A stretch of DNA of 64,000 nucleotides from Calcarisporiella thermophila CBS 279.70. Its lineage: Eukaryota > Calcarisporiellomycota. Below are positions 22,771 through 36,040 of this stretch, piece by piece. Both the position numbers and the translations under genes were made by a program. The DNA lies in NCBI RefSeq assembly GCF_041956535.1, contig NW_027192195.1, positions 412,150 through 476,149 on the forward strand, given 5' to 3'. The notes under the pieces are model-generated. The model was not told the origin of the DNA. It ran no database searches and saw nothing but the letters and a program-made list of their open reading frames with translations. Position 1 is the first letter of the stretch. Each line of letters starts with the position of its first letter.

Positions 22771-23488
22771 TTCGATAAGGTAGTGGCCGAATTGGATCAA
22801 AGAAAGAAGAAAAATGAAAACGGGCATTTCTCTGGATCGAGGGATCAGAATAAAAAATCAGATTACTGCGGAGCCGTCCGCAGCAAGATTACTCAGAGGG
22901 GGCCTGGTCTAAATCGGATAAGGATGAAATTCGATGGAGTAGCTAAATCGGGTTTAAAGCGAAGATAGCTTTCTCCCTAGTATCGCAGCATTTTTCGCTT
23001 TTCTCTCGTCAAAAGGCCCTGTCCCTCTCCCCTTCAATGTCACTCAGAAATGTTCCACTTCTTGGGACCTCTTTTAGTCTAGAGGGAGGCCACCGAGCCA
23101 TCTGTCAAACCCCTTCTTGTTTCTTCTTAGAAGAGCAAAATATATTTTTGGGAAGAGGTCATGGTCTCTTATGGCGCTTTATCATAGAAACTCAGAAATC
23201 CCCCAGTGTTAAGCTGGTGTTCCAAAAAAAAAGAGGTGAGGATAGAAGAACCAATGTTTCGCACCGCCTTCTAGTAGGATGCGTCCGGGGAGATTTCAAC
23301 GATAATGGATTCGCCTATCTCCCTGGCAGCTATCTCATTATTTTTTGTGGGGGGGGGGGGAACAAGTTCTGAAGAATCAGATAGGACAATTTACCAAGAT
23401 AATGACCCAAGTACAAGACTGGAATCCTTTATTTACAATCGAAATCAGCGACCCATATCAGGCAAGAAAAAAGAAGGGCTCTCCCTCT
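22771..23488. other. Intergenic region with G12 tract
   Basis: This is the upstream region of Isu1 and the downstream region of the small minus-strand gene. No conserved protein was seen in any frame. A G12 run lies at 23349-23360. Confidence 0.45.
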
Positions 23489-23794
23489 CTATCTATGGGC
23501 GCGCGACGGGTATCCAGTTCGCGGCTGGGGAAAACCACAAATATATCGGACCATACGTAATCGTGTCTTGGCGGGTGACTAATAATGAATGTTAGTTTCA
23601 TATGGTGGTCCATGGTGATTCTAAGATGGATCGCTCCCTACCTCCTCGCGCGCAATGGCGTGCATGACCAGCAGAGACTCTAGCTGCAGAGTGTCGGCGG
23701 CAGACTGGCGTAGCTCATTGAGCTCGAGATCGTTGCGCTGAGCGCGTGTGACGGGAGGAAGCACAGGGCTGGTGGAGCTGGAAAACGGGGGCAT
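23489..23794 (-). CDS. Unrecognised 80-residue protein, two exons
   Basis: Two exons, 23642-23794 (51 codons, phase 0) and 23489-23578 (29 codons plus stop), joined by a 63-base GT-AG intron, give MPPFSSSTSPVLPPVTRAQR at the start. A predicted amphipathic helix follows (NDLELNELRQSAADTLQLES, then LLVMHAIAREE), then SPAKTRLRMVRYICGFPQPR. The helix, the clean splice and the basic second exon make this look like a real small protein rather than a chance frame. No family could be named. It lies alone between Isu1 and the Mig1-like gene, in a region otherwise free of coding sequence. Confidence 0.5.
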
Positions 23795-25232
23795 GGCTTC
23801 CTAGCTAACCATGCGGAGCTCAGGATCACCTGTTCGCAGGTTGAAACCTTGGTTCGAATTCGGCGTGATTTTGAGCGGGCCAAGCCACGGATGATGTCGA
23901 ACAATTTCACCGGGGTGAGGGGGGGGGGGATTGGCGAAGGGATGGTTTTGTTGCGGAGATACGTTGAAGCGAAATTAACATGAGAATAATTAATAATAAA
24001 CAGATAGCTTTGGCCAAGCTAAGAAACTGAGCTTGACAGGAGGATACCGTATTGTGCAAAGGTGGGGGGGACACAGCGGAAGAGGAGGCCTGCTGGGCCT
24101 GAATTTGCTCAGATAAAGAGATAAAAAAAGCGGCTCTTTTGGTTTATCTATCTTCGTGCGCCGGTCTTATCTCTTAGCGACCGCGAGGACTTTTTCAGAG
24201 TCCTCCACTGCACACGCAAACAGGGTTGGGCAAAAGCAAAGGCGGCCGGGACGTGACAGCTCTAAACATTCGGAGCCGCCAACACAAGCCCTGCCCCAGA
24301 GCCGGCCTTCCATATCGGCCGCAAATGCCCAAAACGAGGAGCGCGGCCGAACAATTCGGGCTAGAGTGGGGGAGGGGGGAGGCGGGATGGTTATTGGACC
24401 AGTCCCCCGCGTCCATGTTCTACATTTGCGAGGGCCTCGGGGGGCTGATATCTCTGGAACAGGGAGGTGGGCGTGGCGAGGGCGAGGGAGGGGGGGGGCG
24501 GCCGTGGTGTTGCCCGATTCATGTGAAAGACAGCAGAGTCAGAAAAGGCCTTCTTGAAACAGATCCCTTAAATTTTTCGCAATCGATAAACCAATCGCCC
24601 CATGTTTTTGCTCCAGAAGTTGAAGATCCGACCGGGAAGGAGCAGGCGCGATTTCCGGTGGAGTGGAGAAGGCGGGGACTGAGGCCAGCCCGCCAAAACC
24701 AACCAATGTGGCGGGGCCCGCAATCAAGCCCGGCAGAAAATGAGAAATCGATAACACCAACACCGGAGTCGTATTAACTGCGCAAATATCCCGTTTTCAT
24801 TTTCCATGCATGCTCATAGGGACGCAGAGATTCGCCATCTCACACAACGATGCACACAATTGCACGTGCATGAGGGGGGCGAGCAGGGAGGGGGCGGATA
24901 GCTGACTTATTCGGAAGCAATGAGGGACTTCCCGATAACGGCAAAAACTACATGCTGCTGTCTTTATATAATAATATATTACATATCCGTTAGCAAAAGT
25001 TTCCGAAACATTTGGAACCCTTGGATTTGGCGATATAAATAACCGGCCCTCCCCCCCGCTGCGTGGCCTCTTTTCTCTTCCTGTATCGAGCCCCTCTCCT
25101 CTTGGCCCACCACCGCAATTCCTACGCCCCTCATCTCCCCACCGCTGCTCAACCCTTCGCCGCTCCGGCTTCTTACTCGAGTCTCGACCCGCGCCGTTCC
25201 ACCAAGCTCAGCTAGTGATTGTCGCCCACACC
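23795..25232. promoter_or_regulatory. Long upstream region of the Mig1/CreA-like gene
   Basis: This 1.4-kb non-coding stretch contains a G11 run (23919-23929) and several G-rich blocks (24365-24390, 24463-24500, 24705-24720). These include GTGGGG- and GCGGGG-type motifs of the kind bound by Mig1/CreA. A TATA-like element (TATAAATA) lies about 190 bases before the start codon, followed by a C/T-rich leader. Autoregulation by the encoded repressor is possible but is an inference. Confidence 0.45.
25034..25041 (+). promoter_or_regulatory. TATA-box-like element
   Basis: TATAAATA stands in an otherwise GC-rich promoter about 190 bases upstream of the Mig1/CreA-like start codon. The spacing would allow a roughly 160-base leader. 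Confidence 0.5.
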
Positions 25233-26027
25233 ATGGCCTCATCGTTTGCCGCCGCCACCGGCCTGCTCCACCTCTCGCAATTGCCCTCGGCCTGCCAGGC
25301 CACGCCCTCCAAGCGAGGCGCCCCCTCGCGCAAGCACCCCTCGCCCGACCACGCACCCAACCGCCCGTACAAGTGTAGCGTCTGCGACAAGGCATTCGTC
25401 CGCCTCGAGCACCAGACTCGGCACATGCGCACGCACACCGGCGAGAAACCCCACGCCTGCACCTTCCCCGGCTGCGAAAAGCGCTTCTCTCGCAGCGACG
25501 AGCTGACCCGCCACTCGCGCATCCACACCAACTCCAAGCGCCAGCGCCTCGGCCGGCCGCTGGAGGTCAGCTGGAAGCCCTACCCTTGCCCGTCGCCCGG
25601 CTGCGTGCGCTCCTTCTCCCGAGAGGGCCACCTGGCCCGCCACATGCGCACCCAGCACCCCACCGAGATCCCCACCCCCGACATGTCCCCCCGCGCCGAG
25701 TCCTCCTCCGACGACGAGATCGAGAGCGAGGAGGAGGAGATCATCACCCCGGACATCTCCCCCGTCCGCTCCCCCGAGCTCAAGCACAAATACCCCCCCG
25801 GAACAGGCTTCGGCGCCCGCCTCTCCGACATCCTCGACGACGACAGAACCCCCAGCGCTCGGGTCCTGCCGCTGCCCTCCCCGCTGGCCCCCCCCGCCCT
25901 CTCCTCCCCTTACCTGTACGCCTCTGGATCTCCATCGCGACACCCGCCCCTCCCTCCCCCGCCGCCCAAGGCCCCGGCTTCCCACGTCTCCCTGCCTCCC
26001 ATTAGAGATTTTCTGTATGCGCAATAA
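25233..26027 (+). CDS. Mig1/CreA-like C2H2 zinc-finger protein with an extra finger
   Basis: Mig1/CreA proteins mediate glucose repression by binding GC-rich sites. This single-exon gene encodes 264 residues. Two adjacent C2H2 fingers match the Mig1/CreA pair closely: [20 protein letters not shown] and [20 protein letters not shown], joined by MRTHTGEKP and ending [13 protein letters not shown] third finger ([20 protein letters not shown]) follows after about 20 residues, which the classical Mig1/CreA pair lacks. The rest is acidic and Pro/Ser-rich, with repeated [11 protein letters not shown] and [11 protein letters not shown] motifs that look like phosphorylation sites. It ends with [13 protein letters not shown], a motif often seen near the end of fungal C2H2 regulators. 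An ATG in good context (ACCATGG) sets the start. Carbon repression is inferred. Confidence 0.8.
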   Translation: MASSFAAATGLLHLSQLPSACQATPSKRGAPSRKHPSPDHAPNRPYKCSVCDKAFVRLEHQTRHMRTHTGEKPHACTFPGCEKRFSRSDELTRHSRIHTNSKRQRLGRPLEVSWKPYPCPSPGCVRSFSREGHLARHMRTQHPTEIPTPDMSPRAESSSDDEIESEEEEIITPDISPVRSPELKHKYPPGTGFGARLSDILDDDRTPSARVLPLPSPLAPPALSSPYLYASGSPSRHPPLPPPPPKAPASHVSLPPIRDFLYAQ

Positions 26028-26835
26028 TGGCCGCCGTCTACCCCTCTCCCCCTATATCTCTCCCATATGGACAGCATTGAATGCTTAATCTTGTAATTAT
26101 TGGCATATAGTTCATTTTCTTTTCGTGTGTGTAATATTGTTCCCCCTCCATTTTCCTTTTCTTTGCATCTGTCTATTAGAGTTATTGTTTCTTATCCTTC
26201 CTATTGTTTTATTAGCTATTGCTAGAATGATGATAATTAGAACCCATATTCACTCTTCTCGTAATAACATAATGCATCTCTTTTTCTCCAATTTCGGCGG
26301 CCGGCAAACTTTGAGAGAGGGGGTGGAAAGTGAGGATGTCTCCACACAGATGCAATTAATGATCACAATGAGGGGGGGGTTGCCGCTGCGGGGGAGAGAG
26401 AGGGGACAGGTGTGGCAAACGTTAGAGGAAAGAAGGGGGATGATGGGCGACATAATGGAGGGGATCTGCAGTGCAGCGCAGAAAACCCAACGGTTTCCCC
26501 CAAAAGGAAGGATGATGTGATATTGGGTCAGCGGCACTTATTCGTTGTCCCGTTGGCCTGATTTTGCTAGCCCAGTCCCCCCAATGCCTTTTTTCGGCGG
26601 GACGGCCTCCGCTTTCTCCCTTTCCTCTCATGCACCCTAATGAACCCACTCTTTCCTTTTGCCTTCCGTTTTTAGAAATCGTGAAATAGGAATTAAGATA
26701 AAAAAGAGAAATAAACACACAATAATTATAATAAATACATAAAACGATAAAAAAAGCGGGCAACACAATAACTGCACGTACAAAGAAGAAGAAGAAAAGA
26801 TTTGCTTCATGATGAATAAAGATAGGAAGATTAAA
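26028..26835. other. Convergent spacer
   Basis: This holds the 3' regions of the zinc-finger gene and the kinase gene, T-rich to 26250 and A-rich after 26690. No gene is supported. Confidence 0.5.
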
Positions 26836-28404
<1,569 letters not shown>

Positions 28405-28636
28405 GCCTCAGCGAAGTATATTAGGTTAAAGTATGTATTTTTTTTCGAATGTAAAATTCAGCTGGATACTTCTTCCCGAATCCCGAAGCCGACGACGAGG
28501 TTTTAGAGAAAGGGTCTTTGTGAATTGACCCTATTGTTAGAGAAGTTTGTGTGGCGCAATCCTGCTCGCCTGAAAATTCATTTTGGGGAATTTTTTTCAT
28601 GCTTTCGCGTTCCGCTCTTCATCAACTTGACATTAC

Positions 28637-30837
28637 ATGCCTCCCAAAGCTGACATGGAACCCGATTCGGACTATTATCTGCAGCCGGACTTTGATCCTA
28701 CAAGTCTGCGCATGGCAGAGCTGCGCGGGATCCTTTTGAAGCATGGGGTCGAGACAAAGGCCTCTGCCAAGAAAGGAGATCTCGTCGATCTATTTCGAGA
28801 GCATATTGGGCAAAAGGCACCATCCATCCTCAAAGAGCGACGAAAAGTGCGCCCCAGTGGTGCAGGCATAGTAAATATGCCTGGAAGCTCCCTGGAGGAA
28901 GCGCATGAAAAGCATGATTCGGCAGTAAGTGTCAAAATTACTCACTCTCACCTCAATGTCGAAGCTGTGATTCTTTTTGGAAAACTTCTTTGTGTTGAAA
29001 ACTTTGTACCATGTTAGATGTTTCAAGATTTTTCCCTTTGTTTTGTGTTGTTTCTTTTCGCGTTCGACTGGATTAAATTTAAAAGTCATACTAATTTACT
29101 GTTGCTGTCATAGGATGATTTTATTGCGCCTGCTCCGCCCCAAGCAACTCCAAGACAACGCGGTCGTCCTGCTAAAAAGAAGGTAACTATTCCAATGATC
29201 TTGTCCCTGTTGCAATATGATGGGGATGCTGACGGTATATGTACGCTTTTGCTTAATTATAGAGTCTCGTACCCGATGGTTCAGAATCAGAGACGAACGC
29301 GCATCCCAAGACTACTCCTGCACGACGGGGTAGGAAGAGCGAAATCCTGCAAACTCCGGTCGCTTCTGAGAGAGAAAGCAATGGAAAACATGCGTCGGAC
29401 CGTAGCCCATTTACCTTTGATAACCCGTTCCAGAGCGGCGGCGAATCCTCTCCCGATAAGACTAGGCGCCGCCGTACCATCGGCGATGCCAGGAGCCGCA
29501 GCCGAAGTAGAACGGGGCGGTCCTCTTCTGTTTCGCGTAAATATCGCGCCTCGATGCCCGGGGATCCCGATGGGTTGGCTCAACCCGCATCGCCTAAATT
29601 CACCCTATCACCCACAGCAGCGGGTTCGGATGGTGAGCACCCGATCAGACAGCGTCTAAGGGCCTCTTCGAGGGCGACCGATACTGGGCCCCTCCGCCGT
29701 CGCCGGAGTTCGCCGCTGGTAATCGAAAAGGAAGAGTACTCGCTCAGCTCTATCTGGTTGGTGGTGCTCTTCATCCTGCTAGCCTACGGCCTCTACTACC
29801 GCAATGCGCGCTTTGCAGCGGGCTACTGTGATAGTGACGTCGCCGGATCCACACCTCTGCAGGACCCCGTGAAAAACGATACGCTCCTGCACTCTATCTC
29901 GGCCCACCTCCGCCCGTCGTGTATACCCTGCCCAGAACATGCCACTTGCAGAGACGGCCATTTTGCTTGCGACGAGAATTTCGTAGAGAAGTCGCACCCC
30001 TTCTCTTTCGGGAAGCTGCTTCCACTTGCGCCGACTTGCGTGCCCGACATTACCAAGCAAATGTATGTCCAGTACATCGTGGATGTGGTGCGCGGAGAAC
30101 TAGCGAAGCACGCAGGGCAAGTGAAATGTGGGTACGTTCGACCCCCGAAGGAGGCCATCGACGCTGCAGAAGATATAGAGCAGAACTATGTATTACAGTA
30201 TGGAATTCCGGCTGAGACACTCCGAAAGACCATGCATGAGGTATTCAGCACCATGACTCCGGCTTTGAGCGAATTCGAGTTTGACAAATACTGGCGTCTG
30301 GCGATGCTGGATCTCTCCCAGCGACGCGATAAGGTGTCGGTGGGCTTGTTTGATGGCGAGAGATGGCTGGCAAGCCTCGAGCCGTCCCTTCCCTTCGCGT
30401 GCCGCGTGAAGTACGCATTTATCAATGCTCTGTTGGCGCACACCAATGCATTGCTCGGCACGTTGGGTGCCGTGATGGGGGTATTGATCCTACGGAAGGA
30501 GCTTGCAAGGCGGAGTCGAGACGCCCTGATCGTGAGAGGACTGGTTGAGAGCGCTTTCCGCCGGCTGGAGGAGCAGGAGCGCCTCCACTATGTGGACCCC
30601 GTACAGTATTCTCAGTCGGGACTTGCTGTGGCGCACCTGAGAGATGCCCTGCTTGCGGACGAGCACGATCCGAAGCGGCGCAACGCCCTCTGGACTCGGG
30701 TTCAGCGTATCGTGGAAGGCAACAGCAACGTTCGAGCCATCACCTCCGAGGTGCGAGGCGAGCAGCATCGAGTGTGGATGTGGGTGGGAGCCTTCCACGA
30801 CAAGATGGAACAGCCCATCTATCCCTCGTCACACTAG
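28637..30837 (+). CDS. Src1/Heh1 (Man1/Lem2-type) inner nuclear membrane protein
   Basis: These proteins anchor chromatin at the inner nuclear membrane and take part in nuclear pore and envelope quality control. Three exons (28637-28924, 29114-29182, 29263-30837) sum to 1932 bases and 643 residues. The N-terminal HeH/LEM-like fold is DFDPTSLRMAELRGILLKHG followed by KASAKKGDLVDLFREHI. A basic Ser/Arg-rich linker carries likely nuclear import signals (KTRRRRTIGDARSRSRSR) and SPFTFDNPFQSGGESSPDK, a motif I associate with the fungal members. A first membrane helix is SIWLVVLFILLAYGLYY. A lumenal Cys-containing region follows (SCIPCPEHATCRDGHFACDE), then a second helix (LLGTLGAVMGVLIL) and the C-terminal MSC domain (ALWTRVQRIVEGNSNVRAIT). 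Confidence 0.9.
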
Positions 30838-31182
30838 ATAGATTTCTTGCACGATATTTGCCATGGTTTACCTTTTTCTTTTGCAATAGTTTCTAGTTTC
30901 TTTTCATCTTCATTTCATGACTGTTTAATTTAGCTTTTTTTTTGTGCGATATTACTTACATATTCTTGTTAATTATCTCCCTTCCCTTAATTCCCCCCTC
31001 CCATATTGCTCTTTCTTTTTAGTGCTATGTCTAGCCTTTAGTATTTATATATATATATATTTTTTTTTTCATTCTCCAACTCTTTTATTTTTTTTCTCTC
31101 TTTTTTCTCGTTTTTTCATATTCTCCAATAAAGTCAAACCTCATATAAATTAAATGAACGGTATCTTGCGCTTATCTACATG
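30838..31182. terminator. Convergent T-rich 3' region of Src1/Heh1 and SARAF genes
   Basis: The stretch is dominated by T and TC runs with a short TA microsatellite (about 31045-31060). It presumably holds the poly(A) regions of both converging genes. No gene is seen. Confidence 0.55.
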
Positions 31183-32271
31183 CTATCGACGTCGAGTCCC
31201 ACCATACCCGGTGGCCCTTCTAGTCGGGGTAGAGGAAAATGAGGACGAGCTCGTGCCTAGATCCTCGTGCATCCCCCCATACTGCCTCAGAAATTCTCTC
31301 TCTCTTCTCTCCTGCTGGTTGCGATGCCTACTCCCGAGGGCGTACCCAGCCATCCCGCCCAACCCTGCACCGGTCCAGAATCCGCTTCCGCTACCCATGC
31401 TTGGGCCATAGCTTGGTGGGGCACAGTAGTCAGAGGAGGGGTAGTATCCGCCGCCGCCGCCTCCTCCTCCCGGCCACCAGCCACCGCCGCCCCCACCGCC
31501 GCCTGGCCACCAGCCGCCCCAGAAGGAGGAGAAGCCCGGCGGCCTGGCCGGCTCAGGCATACGAGGACGCCGTAAACAGGAACTGAGTATGCTAAAGATG
31601 GTGATGCCAAAAATGCCAAACCATAGCCCATAGAACGCGTATTTCGCAGCCAGCGAAAGCAGGAAAGAGATCAAGCGGAATGAATTATTGCGGTACCGCC
31701 AAAAGCCGTGTCTTATGCCACCCAATCCATCAAAGGCATCCTTCCACCCCTGGGCTCCCCCCCTCAAGTTTTGCCAAGAGGAGTCGGAGCCCCACCCGCC
31801 ACCACTGTTATAGGAGGTATACTTTAGCTCGTACTCCAACCCACACGATCCCACAAGGATGTAGTCGTCATCGCTATAACTGTAGCCCTCACAACTCACA
31901 CTCAGCTCCCCAAATTTCACGTTGGTGGGGAGATCGGCTTCGCACTTCCACTGCACATCTTGCCCATCCCAACCCATATTTTTGCACTGAATCACGTCCG
32001 GGCTATACTGTCGGCATGCGGAGCCAATGCATGAGAGCTGGGGTATGGGGGTTGAGCGGCGCGCAGTGGTATATTCGCCCTACGCCCAACCGATAGGTAA
32101 AATTTAGCAGATCATTAGGACGATTGGGGGGTTGGCAAAACGTACCTTGCGAAGAGTAATGCTTTGTACATCGCGTAAGAGGACCTTTTTGTATTTGGAA
32201 TTACTGTACCAATCTGCTTTGGCAAGGCTTAGAAAAGAGAGGCCCAACAGTGAAGGCACCAGCAATTTCAT
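31183..32271 (-). CDS. SARAF-family ER membrane protein (store-operated calcium entry regulator)
   Basis: In animals SARAF sits in the ER membrane and restrains store-operated calcium entry. Two exons (32146-32271 and 31183-32079) encode 340 residues. A signal peptide opens the protein (MKLLVPSLLGLSFLSLAKA). The lumenal domain has paired cysteines in LSCIGSACRQYSP, VQWKCEADLP and the family signature VSCEGYSYSDDDYILVGSCG. One membrane helix follows (YAFYGLWFGIFGITIFSILS). The cytoplasmic tail is glycine- and tryptophan-rich, with two near-identical WWPG8 blocks, and then an Arg/Ser-rich end. What SARAF does in fungi that lack Orai/STIM is not established, so the calcium role is only an inference here. 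Confidence 0.85.
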
Positions 32272-32890
32272 AATTAGTATGAGCTCAACACGAGCCGTTT
32301 AGAGCTTTTGAATAAATATCCATTGATCCGCATATCCGCCAAGAATTTAAACTTGTCGAGCCACGATTTGCTCTCTGTGACTTGTGTACAAGCCACCCTC
32401 CAATTTGCCAGTCGTCCTCACCTTTATACCACGGGTTTGACCAAAATCGCGGCAGACTGAAAAATCCCTGGGCCCTGGGCTCGACTGTATGTTGCTCTAC
32501 TCAAGTTAAGCAATGCCATGTATGAACCCTCCTATAGGAGCCCATCATGCAATAGGTTTAATGATTGTGTGAGATGTTACGTCGTGTTGCAGCAGACATT
32601 CCGCTCCAGGGTTGTGTGCCGATTGCCCACCCTCGTGCCCATCATGCGAGTCCCTGCGGAATTATCTCAATGACTCTCCGGTAGGACGCATACTGCTTGA
32701 AGCCTGCTTGCTCACAGCCGCATAGCAGAATCAGAGCTGGATACTTTTCCCAGGGATGAATTATCCCAGACGGATATTCTCCACCACATTAGTCATCCTT
32801 CCATTTCGCACACCTTGCATGTTATCTTAAATAAGGGGCTGGTTTTCAAAATTTCCGGTCTCCGCCTCACATTTCCCCTCACAAACGGTG
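32272..32890. promoter_or_regulatory. Divergent SARAF/epimerase promoter region
   Basis: No gene is seen in the 619 bases between two divergent start codons. No recognisable TATA box or known operator was found. Confidence 0.45.
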
Positions 32891-33951
32891 ATGATTGTTT
32901 TCGTTCTCGGTGCCACCGGCTTCGTCGGCGCATTTGTCGCCAAAAAATTTCGCCAACATGGCCACACGGTGTACGGTCTTTGTCGAAGCGAGAAGAATGC
33001 GGCCAGTCTGTCGCGCGATGAGGTGAGCATGCGAATTTCTCATTCTCTCCATGGCTTCTAATTGGCTTCATCTCGATGGTGGCTCCTTCTCCAGATTATC
33101 CCCATCGTCGGCTCAGCTGAGACCCCAGAGACCTGGAGATCGATCGCGAGCATAGCCCACGTGATTGTTGATGCCTCTGCGAACTGGGATGATCCCGTTC
33201 AACACTGCAGGGCTGTGCTCCGCGAGATTGAAGAGATTGGCAAGCAGCGCCCAGCTGGCTTAGTGTATATTTTCACGAGCGGTGTCTGGATATACGGACA
33301 TCGCCCCGGCGAGACTATTGATGAATGGAGCGCGCCAAAGCCCCCGAGACATGTGGCGTGGCGCGAAGAGGTGGAGAAGGAGGTGCTACGGAGCACGTCC
33401 ATCCACCCGATTGTTATCCGGCCCTCAATGGTGAGTTGGAAGCGAGAGCCAGCCTCTCGTAACATCCCATAGCTTGGGATGCTAAGCGACAATCCCCGTT
33501 GGAATTCATCCGCACCTCTCTTCTATGTTAGATTTACGGCGGCAGCGGCTCATGCTTTGCCTCGTTTTTCGAGGACGCGTCGAAAGGACGCCCGATCACG
33601 GTGTTTGGCGATGAAACCACGCGGTGGTCCACCATTCATGGCGACGACATGGCGGAGGCCTATGTCCTGGTGGCCGAGCAAGCCGCCCTCTTGAGCCGCC
33701 AGATTTTCGTCCTCGGAACCTGTGGCGAGAATGTGGCGGATATGGCGAGGGCCGCCGGGCGTGCGGCGGGCCGCGACAACGCCGAGATAAAATTCACCAA
33801 GCCCACCACGTCTTACGACGAGTGCCTTGCGCTGACGTGCCCCACCTCATCGCGCAAGGCGGAGCGAGTTCTGGGGTGGCGGCCGAAGCATGTGGGATTC
33901 GTGGAGGAGGTCGACTCCTTGTACGCCTCTTGGAAAGGTTTCCACCTCTGA
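32891..33951 (+). CDS. NAD(P)-dependent epimerase/dehydratase-like (extended SDR) protein
   Basis: The protein is a Rossmann-fold oxidoreductase of the extended short-chain dehydrogenase type. The nucleotide-binding start is MIVFVLGATGFVGAFVAKKF, with GxxGxxG. An acidic and small-residue segment follows (HVIVDASANWDDPVQ). The region VYIFTSGVWIYGHRPGE holds the Ser-Gly that precedes the usual catalytic Tyr, and IVIRPSMIYGGSGSCFASFF is the typical RPxxxYG stretch. RWSTIHGDDMAEAYVLVAEQ is the conserved C-terminal motif. Three exons are implied, with introns at about 33020-33095 and 33428-33530. The substrate cannot be deduced. It is followed on the same strand by aminoacylase-1, without evidence of shared function. 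Confidence 0.8.
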
Positions 33952-34276
33952 CTACGCATTTCGTAGGTTTTGTGACTGATCACGTGAGGGAGCGGCGACT
34001 CAAATTATCTCTAGCGGGATCGCTTATCTTAATACTGATCTCTGTTTGCTTTTTAATTTTAGTATTTTTAAAAAACGGTGGGAAGTTTCCATAGGGGTGC
34101 GTTCTTCTTCCTTAACCTTTTCTTACTTGGCTCTTTTCTTTTTTCTAATTCCATTAATTAGTTTTCTTGTTCCCTGCCCTTTTTCCACTCTCTCCCACCC
34201 TCTTCCATCCCTCTCCCTTGTATTCTCCTCTTTTCTACAGTAAAACCCCATATATAAAGAAGCACACATTGTAATT

Positions 34277-36040
34277 ATGACGACCTTTGACATTTCAGAG
34301 CAGCGTGAGGAGTGCTTCCAGCATTCCGCCTCCGGCTCTGACGAGCATCCCGCTGTCAAGCGCTTTAGAGAGTATCTTCGCATCCGCACCGATCATCCCT
34401 CGCCCGACTATGCCGCCTGCACCTGCTTCCTCAAGCAGTGGGCCGCGGACCTCGGGCTCCAGGCGCGTAGCTTTGAGCTTGCCGCCGGCAAGCCCATCGT
34501 GCTCCTGACATGGGAGGGCACTGATCCGTCGCTGAAATCCCTCCTGCTGAACTCCCACACCGATGTGGTACCGGTTTTTCCTGTGAGTATTTTTAGTCTC
34601 ATTTTAGTTATTTAGAGTTGAGTGGTGCTGGAGTTTAACCTTACATAACGAACTGTTCTCCGAATGTAGGAACATTGGTCCTGCCCTCCCTTTGAGGCCC
34701 ATAAGTTCCGTAATGGCGACATTGTTGCCCGAGGCTCTCAAGGTAATTATACTGCATTGGATGGGGAGGGTGGGGCGTTGGGAGAATTCGGCTTGGCTTC
34801 ATCCCATTCCCACCCACATGCCCTCCCTCCCCCCATTCATCCCCATGGAACAATCCCCTCTCAATGATGTTTTCTAATCTCTCTTGTTGATCTCTAACCT
34901 CTACGCATTCCGATGTCTTTTTTGTAGATATGAAATGCGTGGGAGCGTGGTAAGTTTGTCTAGCATCCTCCCCCCACCTTGGATATCTTTCTCTCTTCTA
35001 TCTTGGCTAACTAAAGAGATCTTGTCGATTACCCTTGTCTTGCAGGTATATGGAGGCCATTGCTAACATGAAGGCCCAGGGAAAACAGCCGCTGCGCACC
35101 ATCCACATCCTGTTCGTTCCAGGTATTTCTTATATCCTTTCTCAGGCGACTGCTTTTGAATGGGGTTCTCACCGTGTGTATGTTAGACGAGGAGATCGGC
35201 GGAGTGGACGGGATGAAAGCTTTCACGACCCGCTTTTTAGACCAATTCCGGGAGCTGAACGTTGGATTCGCTCTCGATGAGGGTATCGCCAACCCTGAGG
35301 ATGCCCTCAAGGTGTTCTACGGCGAGCGCCTAACCTGGTGGGTGCGTGTCACGGCAAACGGTACTACGGGCCACGGCTCACAGTTTATTCCAGGGACGGC
35401 GACACGTAAATTGGTACGACCCTGCTTGGCTAAAAGCTTAGCCTTGGTTTGAAGCAGTGGCGCTAACCTCCCCCTTCTTTGCGTTTAGACCAACGTCCTG
35501 CAGAAGTTCTTCAAGTTCCGCGACGAGCAGGAAAAACTGCTCCACTCCAGCGGCGCCAAGCTGGGGGACGTGACCACGGTCAACCTCACCATGTTGAACG
35601 GGGGCGTGCAGCCCAATGTGGTGCCGCAGGACGCCTCCGCTGTGTTTGATATTCGGGTGACGCCTCGCACGAATTTGAACGAGTTCCGCAAGATGATCCA
35701 CGACTTCTGCAGCAGCGAGGAGGGCGTCTCCTACGAGTTCCTGCAGTATTCGGGGAACAACCAGATTACGCAGCTGGACGGCAACCCGTGGTGGGCCGCC
35801 TTCCAGGAGGTGTGCCGCGATCTGGGCGTGAAGACCAGCCCCGAGATCTTCCCCGCCGCGACGGACTCGCGCTACATTCGTGCGCTTGGGATTCCTGCGC
35901 TGGGCGTGTCGTACCTGAAGAACATGCCGGTGCTGCTCCATTGCCACAACGAGTACCTCAACGAGCACGACTACCTGGAGGGCGTCGAGTTCTACACGTG
36001 CCTGGTCGACAAACTGGCCGGCGTGAGGGAGGAGTTTTAG
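34277..36040 (+). CDS. Aminoacylase-1, M20 zinc metallopeptidase family
   Basis: Aminoacylase-1 releases acetate (or other acyl groups) from N-acylated amino acids in the cytosol. It starts MTTFDISEQREECFQHSASG. The first metal ligand is in LLLNSHTDVVPVFP, followed by ARGSQDMKCVGAWYMEAIAN with the bridging Asp. FVPDEEIGGVDGMKAFTTRF contains the catalytic Glu pair. FALDEGIANPEDALKVFYGE and the dimerisation part (TTVNLTMLNGGVQPNVVPQD) follow, and PVLLHCHNEYLNEHDYLEGV gives the last histidine ligand. The gene has several introns, and the exon holding DMKCVGAW is only about 22 bases (near 34928-34949). A run of 13 G starts at the last base of the stop codon. Residue order and length match the human and plant enzymes. 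Confidence 0.93.

Noticed and set aside
23770-23870. GGTTCGAATTC resembling a tRNA T-loop
   Set aside because: No D-arm or acceptor stem pairs at the proper distance, and the motif overlaps the start of the small two-exon gene.
25239-26024. Long minus-strand frame opposite the Mig1/CreA-like gene
   Set aside because: It is a shadow of the zinc-finger coding region with Gly/Val/Ala-rich content and no recognisable domain.
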